NCBI GenBank assembly: GCA_900550025.1
Contig: URQP01000047.1
Location: 1 to 18,593 of the forward strand
Direction: 5' to 3'
Origin: an uncultured Porphyromonadaceae bacterium
GTDB lineage: Bacteria; Bacteroidota; Bacteroidia; Bacteroidales; Muribaculaceae
Length of the DNA: 18,593 nt
Shown here: piece by piece, positions 13,298-18,582 of the stretch
Layout: each line of letters begins with the position of its first letter
Numbering within the stretch: position 1 is the stretch's first letter
Notes under the pieces: model-generated
Seen by the model: the letters and a program-made list of their open reading frames with translations, nothing else
Told to the model about the DNA's origin: nothing
Database searches by the model: none
Translations under genes and position numbers: made by a program

Positions 13298-13864
13298 ATG
13301 ATTAACGCTCAAGACATTAAAATCGGAACATGCATCCGTATGGATGGTAAATTGTATTTCTGCATAGACTTCCTTCATGTGAAGCCGGGAAAAGGTAACA
13401 CTTTCATGCGCACGAAATTGAAAGATGTTGTTGACGGCTACGTTTTGGAACGCCGTTTCAATATCGGTGAGAAATTGGAGGATGTACGCGTGGAGCACCG
13501 TCCTTACCAGTACCTTTATCAGGAGGCCGGCGATTTCATTTTCATGAATCAGGAGACTTTCGAGCAGATTCCTATCCACAAGGATCTTATCACGGGCGTG
13601 GATTTCATGAAAGAGGGCGATGTTGTCGACGTGGTTTCTGACGCTTCCACCGAGACTGTGCTTTATGCCGAAATGCCGATAAAGACAAAATTGAAAATCA
13701 CTTATACCGAGCCGGGTTTGAAAGGCGATACCGCTACCAACACATTGAAGCCTGCAACGGTAGAGACTGGTGCTACGGTGCGTGTGCCGTTGTTCATCAA
13801 CGAGGGCGAGACTATCGAGGTCGATACTCGCGAAGGCACATACGTTGGACGTGTGAAAGCTTAA
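13298..13864 (+). CDS. efp: Translation elongation factor P
   Basis: EF-P, 188 residues, the standard length. It binds between the P and E sites of the ribosome and relieves stalling at consecutive prolines. Three beta-barrel domains are expected: residues ~1-63, ~65-127 and ~130-185. The domain I loop tip is KPGKG with Lys32, equivalent to the E. coli residue that is beta-lysylated. No epmA or epmB homologue is in the window, so the modification state is unknown. The C-terminal signature [19 protein letters not shown] and the end [18 protein letters not shown] are intact. It is flanked by its own -7 box and a strong terminator, so it is probably a single-gene transcript. Confidence 0.97.
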   Translation: MINAQDIKIGTCIRMDGKLYFCIDFLHVKPGKGNTFMRTKLKDVVDGYVLERRFNIGEKLEDVRVEHRPYQYLYQEAGDFIFMNQETFEQIPIHKDLITGVDFMKEGDVVDVVSDASTETVLYAEMPIKTKLKITYTEPGLKGDTATNTLKPATVETGATVRVPLFINEGETIEVDTREGTYVGRVKA

Positions 13865-13893
13865 TTCCGGAATAGAATAAAACGTTTTCATAG

Positions 13894-13920
13894 AAAGCTG
13901 CCGGCAAGGCAGCTTTTTTT
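13894..13920 (+). terminator. Strong Rho-independent terminator after efp
   Basis: Perfect 9-bp arms AAAGCTGCC (13894-13902) and GGCAGCTTT (13908-13916), a 5-base loop, and a run of seven T (13914-13920). It lies 29 bases after the efp stop. Confidence 0.93.
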
Positions 13921-13957
13921 GTGCCGTTGCAGTTTTTTATAATCAGGAATAAATGAT

Positions 13958-13965
13958 TACTTTTG
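13958..13965 (+). promoter_or_regulatory. Upstream -7 box candidate for folP-cdaA
   Basis: TACTTTTG fits TAnnTTTG. A run of six T (13933-13938) lies about where a -33 box would be, but no TTTG is present. It would give a leader of about 32 bases before the folP ATG at 14003. Confidence 0.45.
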
Positions 13966-13991
13966 TAGAAAGGCACATTTTATTATAACAG

Positions 13992-13999
13992 TATCTTTG
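13992..13999 (+). promoter_or_regulatory. Second -7 box candidate, three bases before folP
   Basis: TATCTTTG fits TAnnTTTG but ends only three bases before the ATG at 14003. Use of this box would give a leaderless folP message. No TTTG sits at the right distance; the nearest, at 13962-13965, is 26 bases away. Confidence 0.4.
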
Positions 14000-14002
14000 C
14001 AG

Positions 14003-14863
14003 ATGGAATATTTCAAGCCATATACACTTAATCTGTCGGGAAACCTTCTTGAGGTGGATTCTCCTATTGTTATGGGAATACTGAATGTCACTCCCGATTC
14101 TTTCTATTCCGGTAGCCGTTGCGGTGACGCGGAAGGGAAGATAAGGGCGAGGGTCAGGCAGATATTGGCAGAGGGCGGCAGGATTATAGATATAGGTGGA
14201 TATTCTTCGCGGCCGATGGCTGATGACGTCACGCCGGAAGAGGAGTGGCGGCGGCTGTCGCTTGCCTTGAAAATACTCCGTGAAGAAGCACCTGAAGCCA
14301 TCGTGTCGGTCGATACGTTCCGTGCCACGGTTGCAGAACGTTGCGTGGGAGAATACGGTGTGGATATTGTAAACGATATTTCGGCGGGAGAGCTTGACGC
14401 AGATATGATTGCCACGGTGGCACGGCTGAAAGTGCCGTATGTGATGATGCATATGCGCGGCAATCCGCACACGATGCAGGGATTGACAGATTATGACGAT
14501 GTGACCGCGGAAGTGCTGCGCTTTTTGGGGGGTAAGATAAAAGAAGCGGCATACGCCGGGATAGCTGATATAATTGTGGACCCGGGATTCGGATTTAGCA
14601 AGACTCTCGACCAGAATTACAGGTTGCTGGCATCTTTGGAGGTGTTGCAGGAACTGGGATGCCCCTTGCTTGCGGGTGTTTCGCGGAAATCGATGATATA
14701 CAATCTGCTTGGTGTCTCTCCGGAAGAATCATTGGGTGGGACTATTGCCGTCAATACGCTGGCTTTGCTGAAAGGCGCGAGCATATTGCGTGTGCATGAC
14801 GTGAAAGAGGCGGTGGAGACGGTGGCTGTTGTTGAAAAGTTCAGGGAGCAAAGCCCTTGTTAA
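14003..14863 (+). CDS. folP: Dihydropteroate synthase
   Basis: Condenses the pterin pyrophosphate with p-aminobenzoate in folate synthesis; it is the sulfonamide target. At 286 residues it is the normal length for a TIM-barrel DHPS. Visible motifs: VMGILNVTPDSF with Asn28 as the expected Mg ligand, IDIGGYSSRP (pterin and sulfonamide loop), VSVDTF, DIVNDIS, MMHMRGNP, IIVDPGFGFSKT, LLAGVSRKSMI with the catalytic-site Lys, and ILRVHDVKE with the phosphate-binding Arg and His. ATG 14003 is preferred over an in-frame TTG two codons upstream. The gene ends 15 bases before cdaA, forming a folP-cdaA pair that is common in Bacteroidota. No sulfonamide-resistance insertion is seen in the SSRP loop. Confidence 0.96.
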   Translation: MEYFKPYTLNLSGNLLEVDSPIVMGILNVTPDSFYSGSRCGDAEGKIRARVRQILAEGGRIIDIGGYSSRPMADDVTPEEEWRRLSLALKILREEAPEAIVSVDTFRATVAERCVGEYGVDIVNDISAGELDADMIATVARLKVPYVMMHMRGNPHTMQGLTDYDDVTAEVLRFLGGKIKEAAYAGIADIIVDPGFGFSKTLDQNYRLLASLEVLQELGCPLLAGVSRKSMIYNLLGVSPEESLGGTIAVNTLALLKGASILRVHDVKEAVETVAVVEKFREQSPC

Positions 14864-14878
14864 TTGTTTTTTTGAGTT

Positions 14879-15667
14879 ATGTTTGATTTTGGAGTAAAGG
14901 ATGTAATCGACATATTAATCGTTGCCACGATTCTGTTTTATGTCTACAAGATAATGAAGGAGTCGGGCACGCTGAGCATCTTTTTCGGGGTGCTGGCGTT
15001 TATTGTCGCGTGGTTTGTCACGTCGGTTTTCCTGCAGATGGAACTTACCGGCAGGATTTTGGACAAATTCATGAACATCGGATTGCTGATTCTGGTGATA
15101 ATTTTCCAAGACCAGATAAAGCGTTTTCTTGTGGAAATCGGCTCTCACAGGCGTTGGCGTTTCATCCATCATATCTTCAAGCGCAGGAAAGCGGGTGGGG
15201 AAATGGAGCAGAAGACGTGGGTGTCGCCGATTGTCTACGCCTGCATAAGCATGTCGAAATCGAAGACCGGGGCGTTGATTGTGATAAAGCAGAGCGTGCC
15301 GCTCGACACGTATGAAAATTCGGGTGATGTGATAGATGCATCCGTCAATAGCCGTTTGATAGAGAACATATTTTTCAAGAACAGTCCGTTGCACGACGGC
15401 GCTATGATAATCGACGGAGGGCGGATAAAGGCAGCAGGCTGCATCCTTCCTGTGTCGCACGACGAGAATGTCCCCCGCCAGCTTGGTCTGCGCCACCGCT
15501 CGGCGTTGGGTATCTCGCAGGTGACTGATGCTTTGGCGATAATAGTGTCGGAAGAGACTGGCAACATCTCGATAGCATATAAAGGAAAATTGTCGTTGCG
15601 ACTTTCGCCCACCGACCTTGAGTCGCGCCTGACGAAATACAGCGAATCCATCCTCGATGCCGACTGA
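14879..15667 (+). CDS. cdaA: Diadenylate cyclase CdaA (c-di-AMP synthase)
   Basis: A membrane-bound cyclase that makes the second messenger c-di-AMP from two ATP, controlling potassium, osmotic and cell-wall homeostasis. It has 262 residues. Three N-terminal membrane segments are visible at about residues 8-25, 32-52 and 66-80. A DisA_N (DAC) domain follows with both signature motifs: D173-G-A in SPLHDGAMII and R205-H-R in GLRHRSALG, then SQVTDALAIIVSEETGNIS. This is the standard CdaA layout. It probably shares a transcript with folP. No CdaR-type regulator or GlmM, the usual Firmicutes partners, is adjacent. Confidence 0.96.
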   Translation: MFDFGVKDVIDILIVATILFYVYKIMKESGTLSIFFGVLAFIVAWFVTSVFLQMELTGRILDKFMNIGLLILVIIFQDQIKRFLVEIGSHRRWRFIHHIFKRRKAGGEMEQKTWVSPIVYACISMSKSKTGALIVIKQSVPLDTYENSGDVIDASVNSRLIENIFFKNSPLHDGAMIIDGGRIKAAGCILPVSHDENVPRQLGLRHRSALGISQVTDALAIIVSEETGNISIAYKGKLSLRLSPTDLESRLTKYSESILDAD

Positions 15668-15670
15668 TGA

Positions 15671-15695
15671 GAAAGCCGCCGTGTGGCTGGCTTTC
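15671..15695 (+). terminator. Hairpin after cdaA, probable terminator
   Basis: GAAAGCC (15671-15677) pairs with GGCTTTC (15689-15695). The loop contains a further GCC/GGC pairing. It begins three bases after the cdaA stop. The following sequence is GT-rich with only short T runs, so termination may be weak. The same segment is the left copy of a repeat found beside ssrA. Confidence 0.5.
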
Positions 15696-15725
15696 AGTGT
15701 GTTTGGTGTGTTTGAATCCTTTGTG
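15671..15725 (+). repeat. Copy A of a ~55-bp repeat
   Basis: Aligned by eye with 16769-16824, 42 of 55 positions are identical with one gap. The best core reads TTTCAGTGTG, then TTG, GTGT, TTTGAA and CTTTG. It lies between cdaA and the 3' end of the Bro-N gene. Confidence 0.6.
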
Positions 15726-15794
15726 AGAGCTTTTGGTCTCTTTGGGGCTTTCTCACAAATTCCCAAAAGATGTATTGGACGATGCTAATCGTCC
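15720..15794. other. Two consecutive palindromes between cdaA and the Bro-N gene
   Basis: TTTGTGAGA (15720-15728) pairs perfectly with TCTCACAAA (15751-15759) across a 22-base loop. GGACGAT (15777-15783) pairs perfectly with ATCGTCC (15788-15794) around a 4-base loop. On the minus strand, the second lies just past the original Bro-N stop (15798-15800) and may act as its transcript end. No gene is credible between 15668 and 15797. Confidence 0.55.
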
Positions 15795-15797
15795 TGT

Positions 15798-15872
15798 CTA
15801 TTCGTTATCTTCTAATGGCGGCAAGTAGTCTTTTGCTTTTGACGGTGATATTATGGAATGTCCGAGTTTCGA
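15798..15872 (-). pseudogene. Severed C-terminal tail of the Bro-N protein, behind a premature TAA
   Basis: Directly after the in-frame TAA (15873-15875), the same frame stays open for 24 codons (SKLGHSIISPSKAKDYLPPL, then EDNE) to a TAG at 15798-15800. The tail continues the sequence naturally (AKAARRQL, lost residue, SKLGHSIIS) and resembles the usual C-terminus of these proteins. A single base change, most simply GAA to TAA, explains the stop. Confidence 0.65.
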
Positions 15873-16634
15873 TTAAAGCTGTCTGCGTGCGGCTTTTGCC
15901 ACAGAGCCTCCGCTTTTTGCCACTTCCACGTTCTGGCTGTAATTTTCGGGGTTCTTTTGGCGGGATATTTCCGTCGTGGACGTTTCTGCAAGGATGTTGA
16001 GTGCGAGTTCGACGTTTGTCATGTTGTCACGCAGACTTTCTTTCTTCAGCCCTTTCAGGCGTTTGTAGTCTTTTGTCGTATGTCCGCTCCATTCTTTTGT
16101 TATAATATCGGTCAGCGATGCGTATTGCTGCTTTCCAACACCACAGCGTTGCCACTCGTCGGTAAGTCCTTTGCGTACCTCGATGCTTTTCAGGCGTTGG
16201 TTTATCCAGTTGTCGGAATACCCCAGACGTTTATAATCCCTCATGGCTTGTTCTATAGAGAGTTCCGGGTCTTGTATTTGGTCTATGCGTTCTGATGCTG
16301 TAACGGCCATCCATTGTTTGAATGGCTCAGCTTTCGGCGACGGGATGGACTGGATGATGCGGAAAAGCTGTTCGGTGTCAGCCACGTCGGTCAGGCGCAT
16401 CTTCCCGTCCGCCGCACGGAGTTTCAACTGGTGACAGTTTGTCACCGTTTCGTTACCCTCTTCCACAAGGCGCTGTTTCAGCTTGTTCCAATACTTACGG
16501 GCGGTCTGGTATTCATTGTCTGTAAGAATGGATACGACATCAACAATTGCAAAATACCATTTCTCCTGCTCGTCATCCCATACGGCACGAACTTTCCTAT
16601 CCTCAAAAAGTTTTAACGCTTCTTTCTTGGTCAT
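15873..16634 (-). CDS. Bro-N domain, phage antirepressor-like protein, truncated by a nonsense codon
   Basis: A 253-residue DNA-binding-type protein of the BRO/phage antirepressor group, widespread on Bacteroidota chromosomes. The Bro-N domain covers about residues 5-110: KVRAVWDDEQEKWYFAIVDV, then YWNKLKQRL and LRAADGKMRLTDVADTEQL. The C-terminal half contains KDYKRLKGLKKESLRDNMTN followed by VELALNILAETSTTEIS, which resembles the C-terminal region of the SOS-induced protein DinD. ATG 16634 (MTKKEALKLFED) is preferred over the GTG two codons upstream. A TAA at 15873-15875 cuts off a tail of about 25 residues that is still open in frame. Role unknown; a regulatory remnant of a mobile element is the usual reading. 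Confidence 0.8.
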   Translation of the reverse strand: MTKKEALKLFEDRKVRAVWDDEQEKWYFAIVDVVSILTDNEYQTARKYWNKLKQRLVEEGNETVTNCHQLKLRAADGKMRLTDVADTEQLFRIIQSIPSPKAEPFKQWMAVTASERIDQIQDPELSIEQAMRDYKRLGYSDNWINQRLKSIEVRKGLTDEWQRCGVGKQQYASLTDIITKEWSGHTTKDYKRLKGLKKESLRDNMTNVELALNILAETSTTEISRQKNPENYSQNVEVAKSGGSVAKAARRQL

Positions 16635-16708
16635 AGTCACTCGGTTTTATTGATTTAAAGTTTTGCTCCGCAGTTGGAACAAACAATGGCATTATCTGTG
16701 CACATCCG

Positions 16709-16739
16709 CAAATTTATGTACTATTCTCGTGAAATCAAA
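16709..16739 (-). promoter_or_regulatory. Promoter of the Bro-N gene
   Basis: On the minus strand, TTTG (16736-16739) is followed after 19 bases by TAAATTTG (16709-16716), both perfect matches. The leader is about 70 bases. The -33 box lies in the inverted copy of the repeat that flanks this gene. Confidence 0.75.
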
Positions 16740-16773
16740 AGGAACTGAAATACACTAAAAAGCACACTGAAAA
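16737..16773 (-). repeat. Inverted copy of the flanking repeat
   Basis: Read on the minus strand, this segment runs TTTTCAGTGTGCTT, TTTAGTGTATTTCAG, TTCCTTTTG. It resembles the core of copies A and B. It faces copy A across the Bro-N gene, so the gene lies between inverted repeats; with copy B it forms the ssrA terminator palindrome. Confidence 0.5.
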
Positions 16774-16802
16774 TCGCTATAAGGCTGCTTTTCAGTGTGC
16801 TT
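16757..16802 (-). terminator. Rho-independent terminator of ssrA
   Basis: A perfect 14-bp inverted repeat, AAGCACACTGAAAA (16760-16773) with TTTTCAGTGTGCTT (16789-16802), 15-base loop. Read on the minus strand it is followed by T residues (16757-16761). It lies 32 bases past the mature 3' end of tmRNA. Confidence 0.9.
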
Positions 16803-16824
16803 GAGTGTCTTTGAAACTTTTGCG
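16769..16824 (+). repeat. Copy B of the ~55-bp repeat, beside the ssrA 3' end
   Basis: A direct repeat of 15671-15725 at about 76% identity by eye. It includes the right arm of the ssrA terminator and a small GAAAC/GTTTC hairpin (16813-16817 with 16825-16829). The Bro-N gene lies between copies A and B. Confidence 0.6.
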
Positions 16825-16833
16825 GTTTCTTTC

Positions 16834-17232
16834 TGGTGGAGATGGAGAGATTCGAACTCTCGTCCAAACGCGGAAACAATATGCTTTCTACATGCTTATT
16901 CCCGACTTGGTTGTCGGCAGCAGGCAGGACCGGGACTACCAACCTGAAGCTTATCTCCTGAAATCTCGGGACGCCACCGGAGAACAGGCGTTCCCAGCTC
17001 CGGATTTATCAGCACCACCTTGTCGAAACGTCCCGGAGCAGGGCAATCGGGTGATGTCTCGTTCCTGCCACTGTGGCAGGAATAAAGCTAACTTACTGTA
17101 CTTCGGTTAGGCAGCGAGAGCGTAGTTATTTTCGCCAGTTAAATTTTTGATGTCTGAGATTATAGAGCATAGCCATCATCGCTCTGCATGCTTACATACC
17201 GCCTCTACACGCTGTCAAAACCGGTCATCCCC
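16834..17232 (-). ncRNA. ssrA: tmRNA (transfer-messenger RNA)
   Basis: Rescues stalled ribosomes and tags the nascent protein for degradation. The 5' end GGGGATG (17226-17232) pairs with CATCTCC before the discriminator A and the encoded CCA (ending at 16834), making the 7-bp acceptor stem with one G-U pair. The T arm GAGAG-TTCGAAT-CTCTC is intact next to it. The tag frame at 17107-17136 reads GENNYALAA then TAA, with GGC as the resume codon. Several GC-rich stems in the 3' half fit the pseudoknots. The 399-base length is normal. It has a consensus promoter upstream and a strong terminator downstream, so it is an independent transcript. Confidence 0.97.
17107..17136 (-). other. ssrA: tmRNA proteolysis tag reading frame
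   Basis: GGC GAA AAT AAC TAC GCT CTC GCT GCC TAA encodes GENNYALAA. This is the kind of tag found in Bacteroidales, and its ALAA ending is the usual degron for ClpXP-type proteases. Confidence 0.95.
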
Positions 17233-17266
17233 ATAGTTTCGCCGCCGCTTGGAAGCGATGTGACTT

Positions 17267-17297
17267 CAAAGTTAGCCACATTATTTGTAACTGCAAA
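17267..17297 (-). promoter_or_regulatory. Promoter of ssrA
   Basis: On the minus strand, TTTG (17294-17297) is followed after 19 bases by TAACTTTG (17267-17274), both exact consensus matches. Transcription should begin near 17261, giving about 29 leader bases to be removed by RNase P. Confidence 0.85.
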
Positions 17298-17317
17298 ATT
17301 TGTGCCAGAGAAAAAGG

Positions 17318-17473
17318 TTATTTTCCTTTGTTGAGGATTATCAACGCTCCTATCACGCCGGGAATCCATCCCAAAGCTGTCAGGATAAAAACGATGAGGA
17401 ACGAGCCGCAGCCTTTGTCTACGACGGCAAGCGGCGGGAATATTATGGCAAGCAATACTCTGAAAACCGACAT
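17318..17473 (-). CDS. Pmp3/YqaE family small membrane protein
   Basis: A 51-residue protein, MSVFRVLLAIIFPPLAVV, then DKGCGSFLIVFILTALGWIP and GVIGALIILNKGK. Two hydrophobic segments (about residues 4-18 and 24-47) and the motifs FPPLAV, GCG and LGWIPGVIGAL define the Pmp3/YqaE (UPF0057) family. These are small inner-membrane proteins, often stress-induced, linked to membrane potential in yeast. The ATG is at 17473 and the TAA at 17318-17320. No full consensus promoter is evident; a near match, TGAATTTG, lies at 17531-17538. The ssrA promoter begins 21 bases after its stop and no terminator lies between, so readthrough into ssrA is possible. Confidence 0.9.
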   Translation of the reverse strand: MSVFRVLLAIIFPPLAVVDKGCGSFLIVFILTALGWIPGVIGALIILNKGK

Positions 17474-17582
17474 ATGAAGAATAGTTGTTGGTTAATATGC
17501 CGTAAAAATAGCGAAATCCATCGTCTCTTGCAAATTCACGGATAGGACGCTTTGTTGATGTTCCTGTTTTTATTACCTTGAT

Positions 17583-17600
17583 TATACCCGATAGGGTGTA
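17583..17600. promoter_or_regulatory. Operator 1 of the HipB-like regulator
   Basis: TATACCC-GATA-GGGTGTA, a palindrome with 7-base arms and a 4-base spacer, centred at 17591.5. First of three equivalent sites spaced 41 bp apart. Confidence 0.7.
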
Positions 17601-17623
17601 GCTTTGCGCTTAAAAATACATTT

Positions 17624-17641
17624 TATACCCGAAAAGGTGTA
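17624..17641. promoter_or_regulatory. Operator 2 of the HipB-like regulator
   Basis: TATACCC-GAAA-AGGTGTA, centred at 17632.5. The left arm and the first spacer bases are identical to operator 1; the right arm differs by one base. Confidence 0.7.
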
Positions 17642-17658
17642 AATTGGGCGAAATGTAT

Positions 17659-17666
17659 TATATTTG
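17659..17666 (+). promoter_or_regulatory. -7 box of the HipB-like gene
   Basis: TATATTTG matches TAnnTTTG and lies 20 bases before the ATG at 17687. No TTTG is at the expected -33 position. The box abuts operator 3, and the predicted start of transcription (about 17672) falls inside that operator, which predicts autorepression. Confidence 0.6.
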
Positions 17667-17682
17667 TACCCTAAAGGGTATA
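17665..17682. promoter_or_regulatory. Operator 3 of the HipB-like regulator, over the transcription start
   Basis: TGTACCC-TAAA-GGGTATA, centred at 17673.5. Its complement is TATACCC-TTTA-GGGTACA, so it is the same site in reverse. It overlaps the end of the -7 box and ends four bases before the start codon. Confidence 0.7.
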
Positions 17683-17686
17683 ATTT

Positions 17687-17899
17687 ATGGTACAGACACG
17701 TTTGTCGCAATATGTGAAAGATATGCGTAAGAGATATGGGCTTACGCAAGTCGACTTGTCGGAGAAATCCGGTGTCGGATTGCGCTTTGTGCGCGAACTC
17801 GAACAAGGCAAGCCTACGTTGCGTTTGGATAAAGTGAACAAGATACTCGAACTTTTCGGCTCGGAGGTTGGTGCCGTGCCGATGCCCAAACCGGAATAA
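17687..17899 (+). CDS. HipB-like XRE family regulator / antitoxin
   Basis: A 70-residue Xre-type helix-turn-helix protein. The core YGLTQVDLSEKSGVGLRFVR and ELEQGKPTLRLDKVNKILEL is typical of the HipB/y4mF antitoxin group, whose members usually precede a hipA kinase toxin gene. It starts at ATG 17687 and ends at 17899. Three palindromic operators upstream, the last covering its transcription start, point to tight self-repression. Two bases after its stop an ATG opens a frame that looks like the first codons of hipA but soon ends, so the antitoxin appears orphaned. It may still act as a repressor. The hepT frame on the other strand runs through its last 86 bases. Confidence 0.85.
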   Translation: MVQTRLSQYVKDMRKRYGLTQVDLSEKSGVGLRFVRELEQGKPTLRLDKVNKILELFGSEVGAVPMPKPE

Positions 17900-18266
17900 T
17901 CATGAAACAGGCGATCTTGTTTAATGGATTAAAAGCTAAAAGGCCTATTACCTCATTCTTCAATTTTGGCAAATGATTGATAACCATGCTCCATAAAATA
18001 TCAGCAGACAAGCTGTCATAGCCATGGATTATATAATTCCTTGCATCTACTATCTTTCGTGAATTTGTAATGGCTATGTTTTTGTCTGTTTTCAGTATTC
18101 GATTTGTTGCCTCACCAATAATCTCTATATCTCTTTCTACTGCTCTACGAAGGCATAAATCATCATAAAAGTCCTCAAACCTTTTAGGCTTATCGCCAAA
18201 AAAGGTTTCAATCTCCAAAATGGCAGTGAGTATGTCTTGCAAATGTTTCCTTATAGAGTCATCCAT
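17814..18266 (-). CDS. hepT: HepT-like HEPN toxin (RNase), with an abnormal C-terminal extension
   Basis: A HEPN-family toxin (DUF86/HepT) paired with the MNT antitoxin gene upstream. The toxin motif R-x4-H-x-Y is intact as R76-NYII-H81-G-Y83, followed by D84; the Tyr is the residue modified by MntA in characterised systems. The rest of the fold is recognisable: DIEIIGEATNRI at 46-57 and LWSMVINHLPKLKNEVIGLL at 91-110. Family members usually end about here (~110-115 residues). This frame continues another 40 residues through the hipA stub and antisense to hipB before a stop at 17814-17816, so the tail is probably not native. It overlaps mntA by 8 bases. The region is strongly AT-rich, suggesting transfer. 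Confidence 0.88.
   Translation of the reverse strand: MDDSIRKHLQDILTAILEIETFFGDKPKRFEDFYDDLCLRRAVERDIEIIGEATNRILKTDKNIAITNSRKIVDARNYIIHGYDSLSADILWSMVINHLPKLKNEVIGLLAFNPLNKIACFMIIPVWASARHQPPSRKVRVSCSLYPNAT
17902..17976 (+). pseudogene. Probable hipA stub (first codons of a HipA-type kinase)
   Basis: An ATG two bases after the hipB stop, the coupling typical of hipBA operons, opens a 24-codon frame beginning MKQAILFNGLKA. HipA N-terminal domains commonly begin M-K/R-Q-A-x-V/I-Y/F-x-N-G, so the first 9-12 residues fit. The remainder (KRPITSFFNFGK) does not, and is antisense to the hepT C-terminal codons. This looks like a hipA gene cut off at about 17926-17945. The match is short and could be chance. 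Confidence 0.45.
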
Positions 18267-18558
18267 AAATTAAAGTTTTTGTCGAATCAATAGTTTCTTT
18301 GAAATACGGATTTCTGATTGCTTGCTCTTCTACCAAATCAATTTCTCTGTCAAACAATTCTTCCAACGCATATTTAAAATCAAAATAATTGTCAAAATAA
18401 TCAATTATTTCATTTTTATTGAACTTGACTATGAAATCAATATCACTTTCGCTATTAAATTTGTCAGTGAGAATTGAGCCGAATACAAACAAATTGTTTA
18501 CCTTATGCTTTTTGCATAAGGCTATTATCATCGGCATTTTGTTTTCTATCAGTTTCAT
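18259..18558 (-). CDS. mntA: MntA-like nucleotidyltransferase antitoxin
   Basis: A 99-residue minimal nucleotidyltransferase. The defining GSX10DXD motif is complete: G27-S28, ten residues, then D39-I-D41 (FGSILTDKFNSESDIDFIV). In characterised MntA-HepT pairs the antitoxin adds AMP groups to the HepT Tyr and so inactivates the toxin; that role is inferred here from family and order. The antitoxin gene comes first and its end overlaps hepT by 8 bases, giving translational coupling. Base composition is very low in GC: the 60 bases at 18361-18420 contain only 10 G or C, against about half in the housekeeping genes, which suggests recent acquisition. Confidence 0.9.
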   Translation of the reverse strand: MKLIENKMPMIIALCKKHKVNNLFVFGSILTDKFNSESDIDFIVKFNKNEIIDYFDNYFDFKYALEELFDREIDLVEEQAIRNPYFKETIDSTKTLIYG

Positions 18559-18574
18559 AGGAAACCATTTTATG

Positions 18575-18582
18575 CAAAAATA
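18575..18582 (-). promoter_or_regulatory. -7 box of mntA-hepT
   Basis: On the minus strand the bases read TATTTTTG, matching TAnnTTTG, 16 bases before the mntA ATG at 18558. The -33 box would fall beyond the window end. The surroundings are nearly all A/T, so a chance match is possible. Confidence 0.45.

Noticed and set aside
15770..16295. Overlapping + strand frames of 76 and 145 codons behind cdaA
   Set aside because: They lie largely antisense to the Bro-N gene, have no domain, and their low-complexity hydrophobic start is the mirror of the Bro-N tail.
16834..16860. A tRNA gene suggested by the T-arm and CCA end
   Set aside because: The partner acceptor strand lies 390 bases away and a tag frame lies between, so this is tmRNA, not a tRNA.
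16834..16870. An att-site duplication of the ssrA 3' end
   Set aside because: No second copy of the T-arm/acceptor sequence was found in the window. The repeats found start outside the mature RNA.
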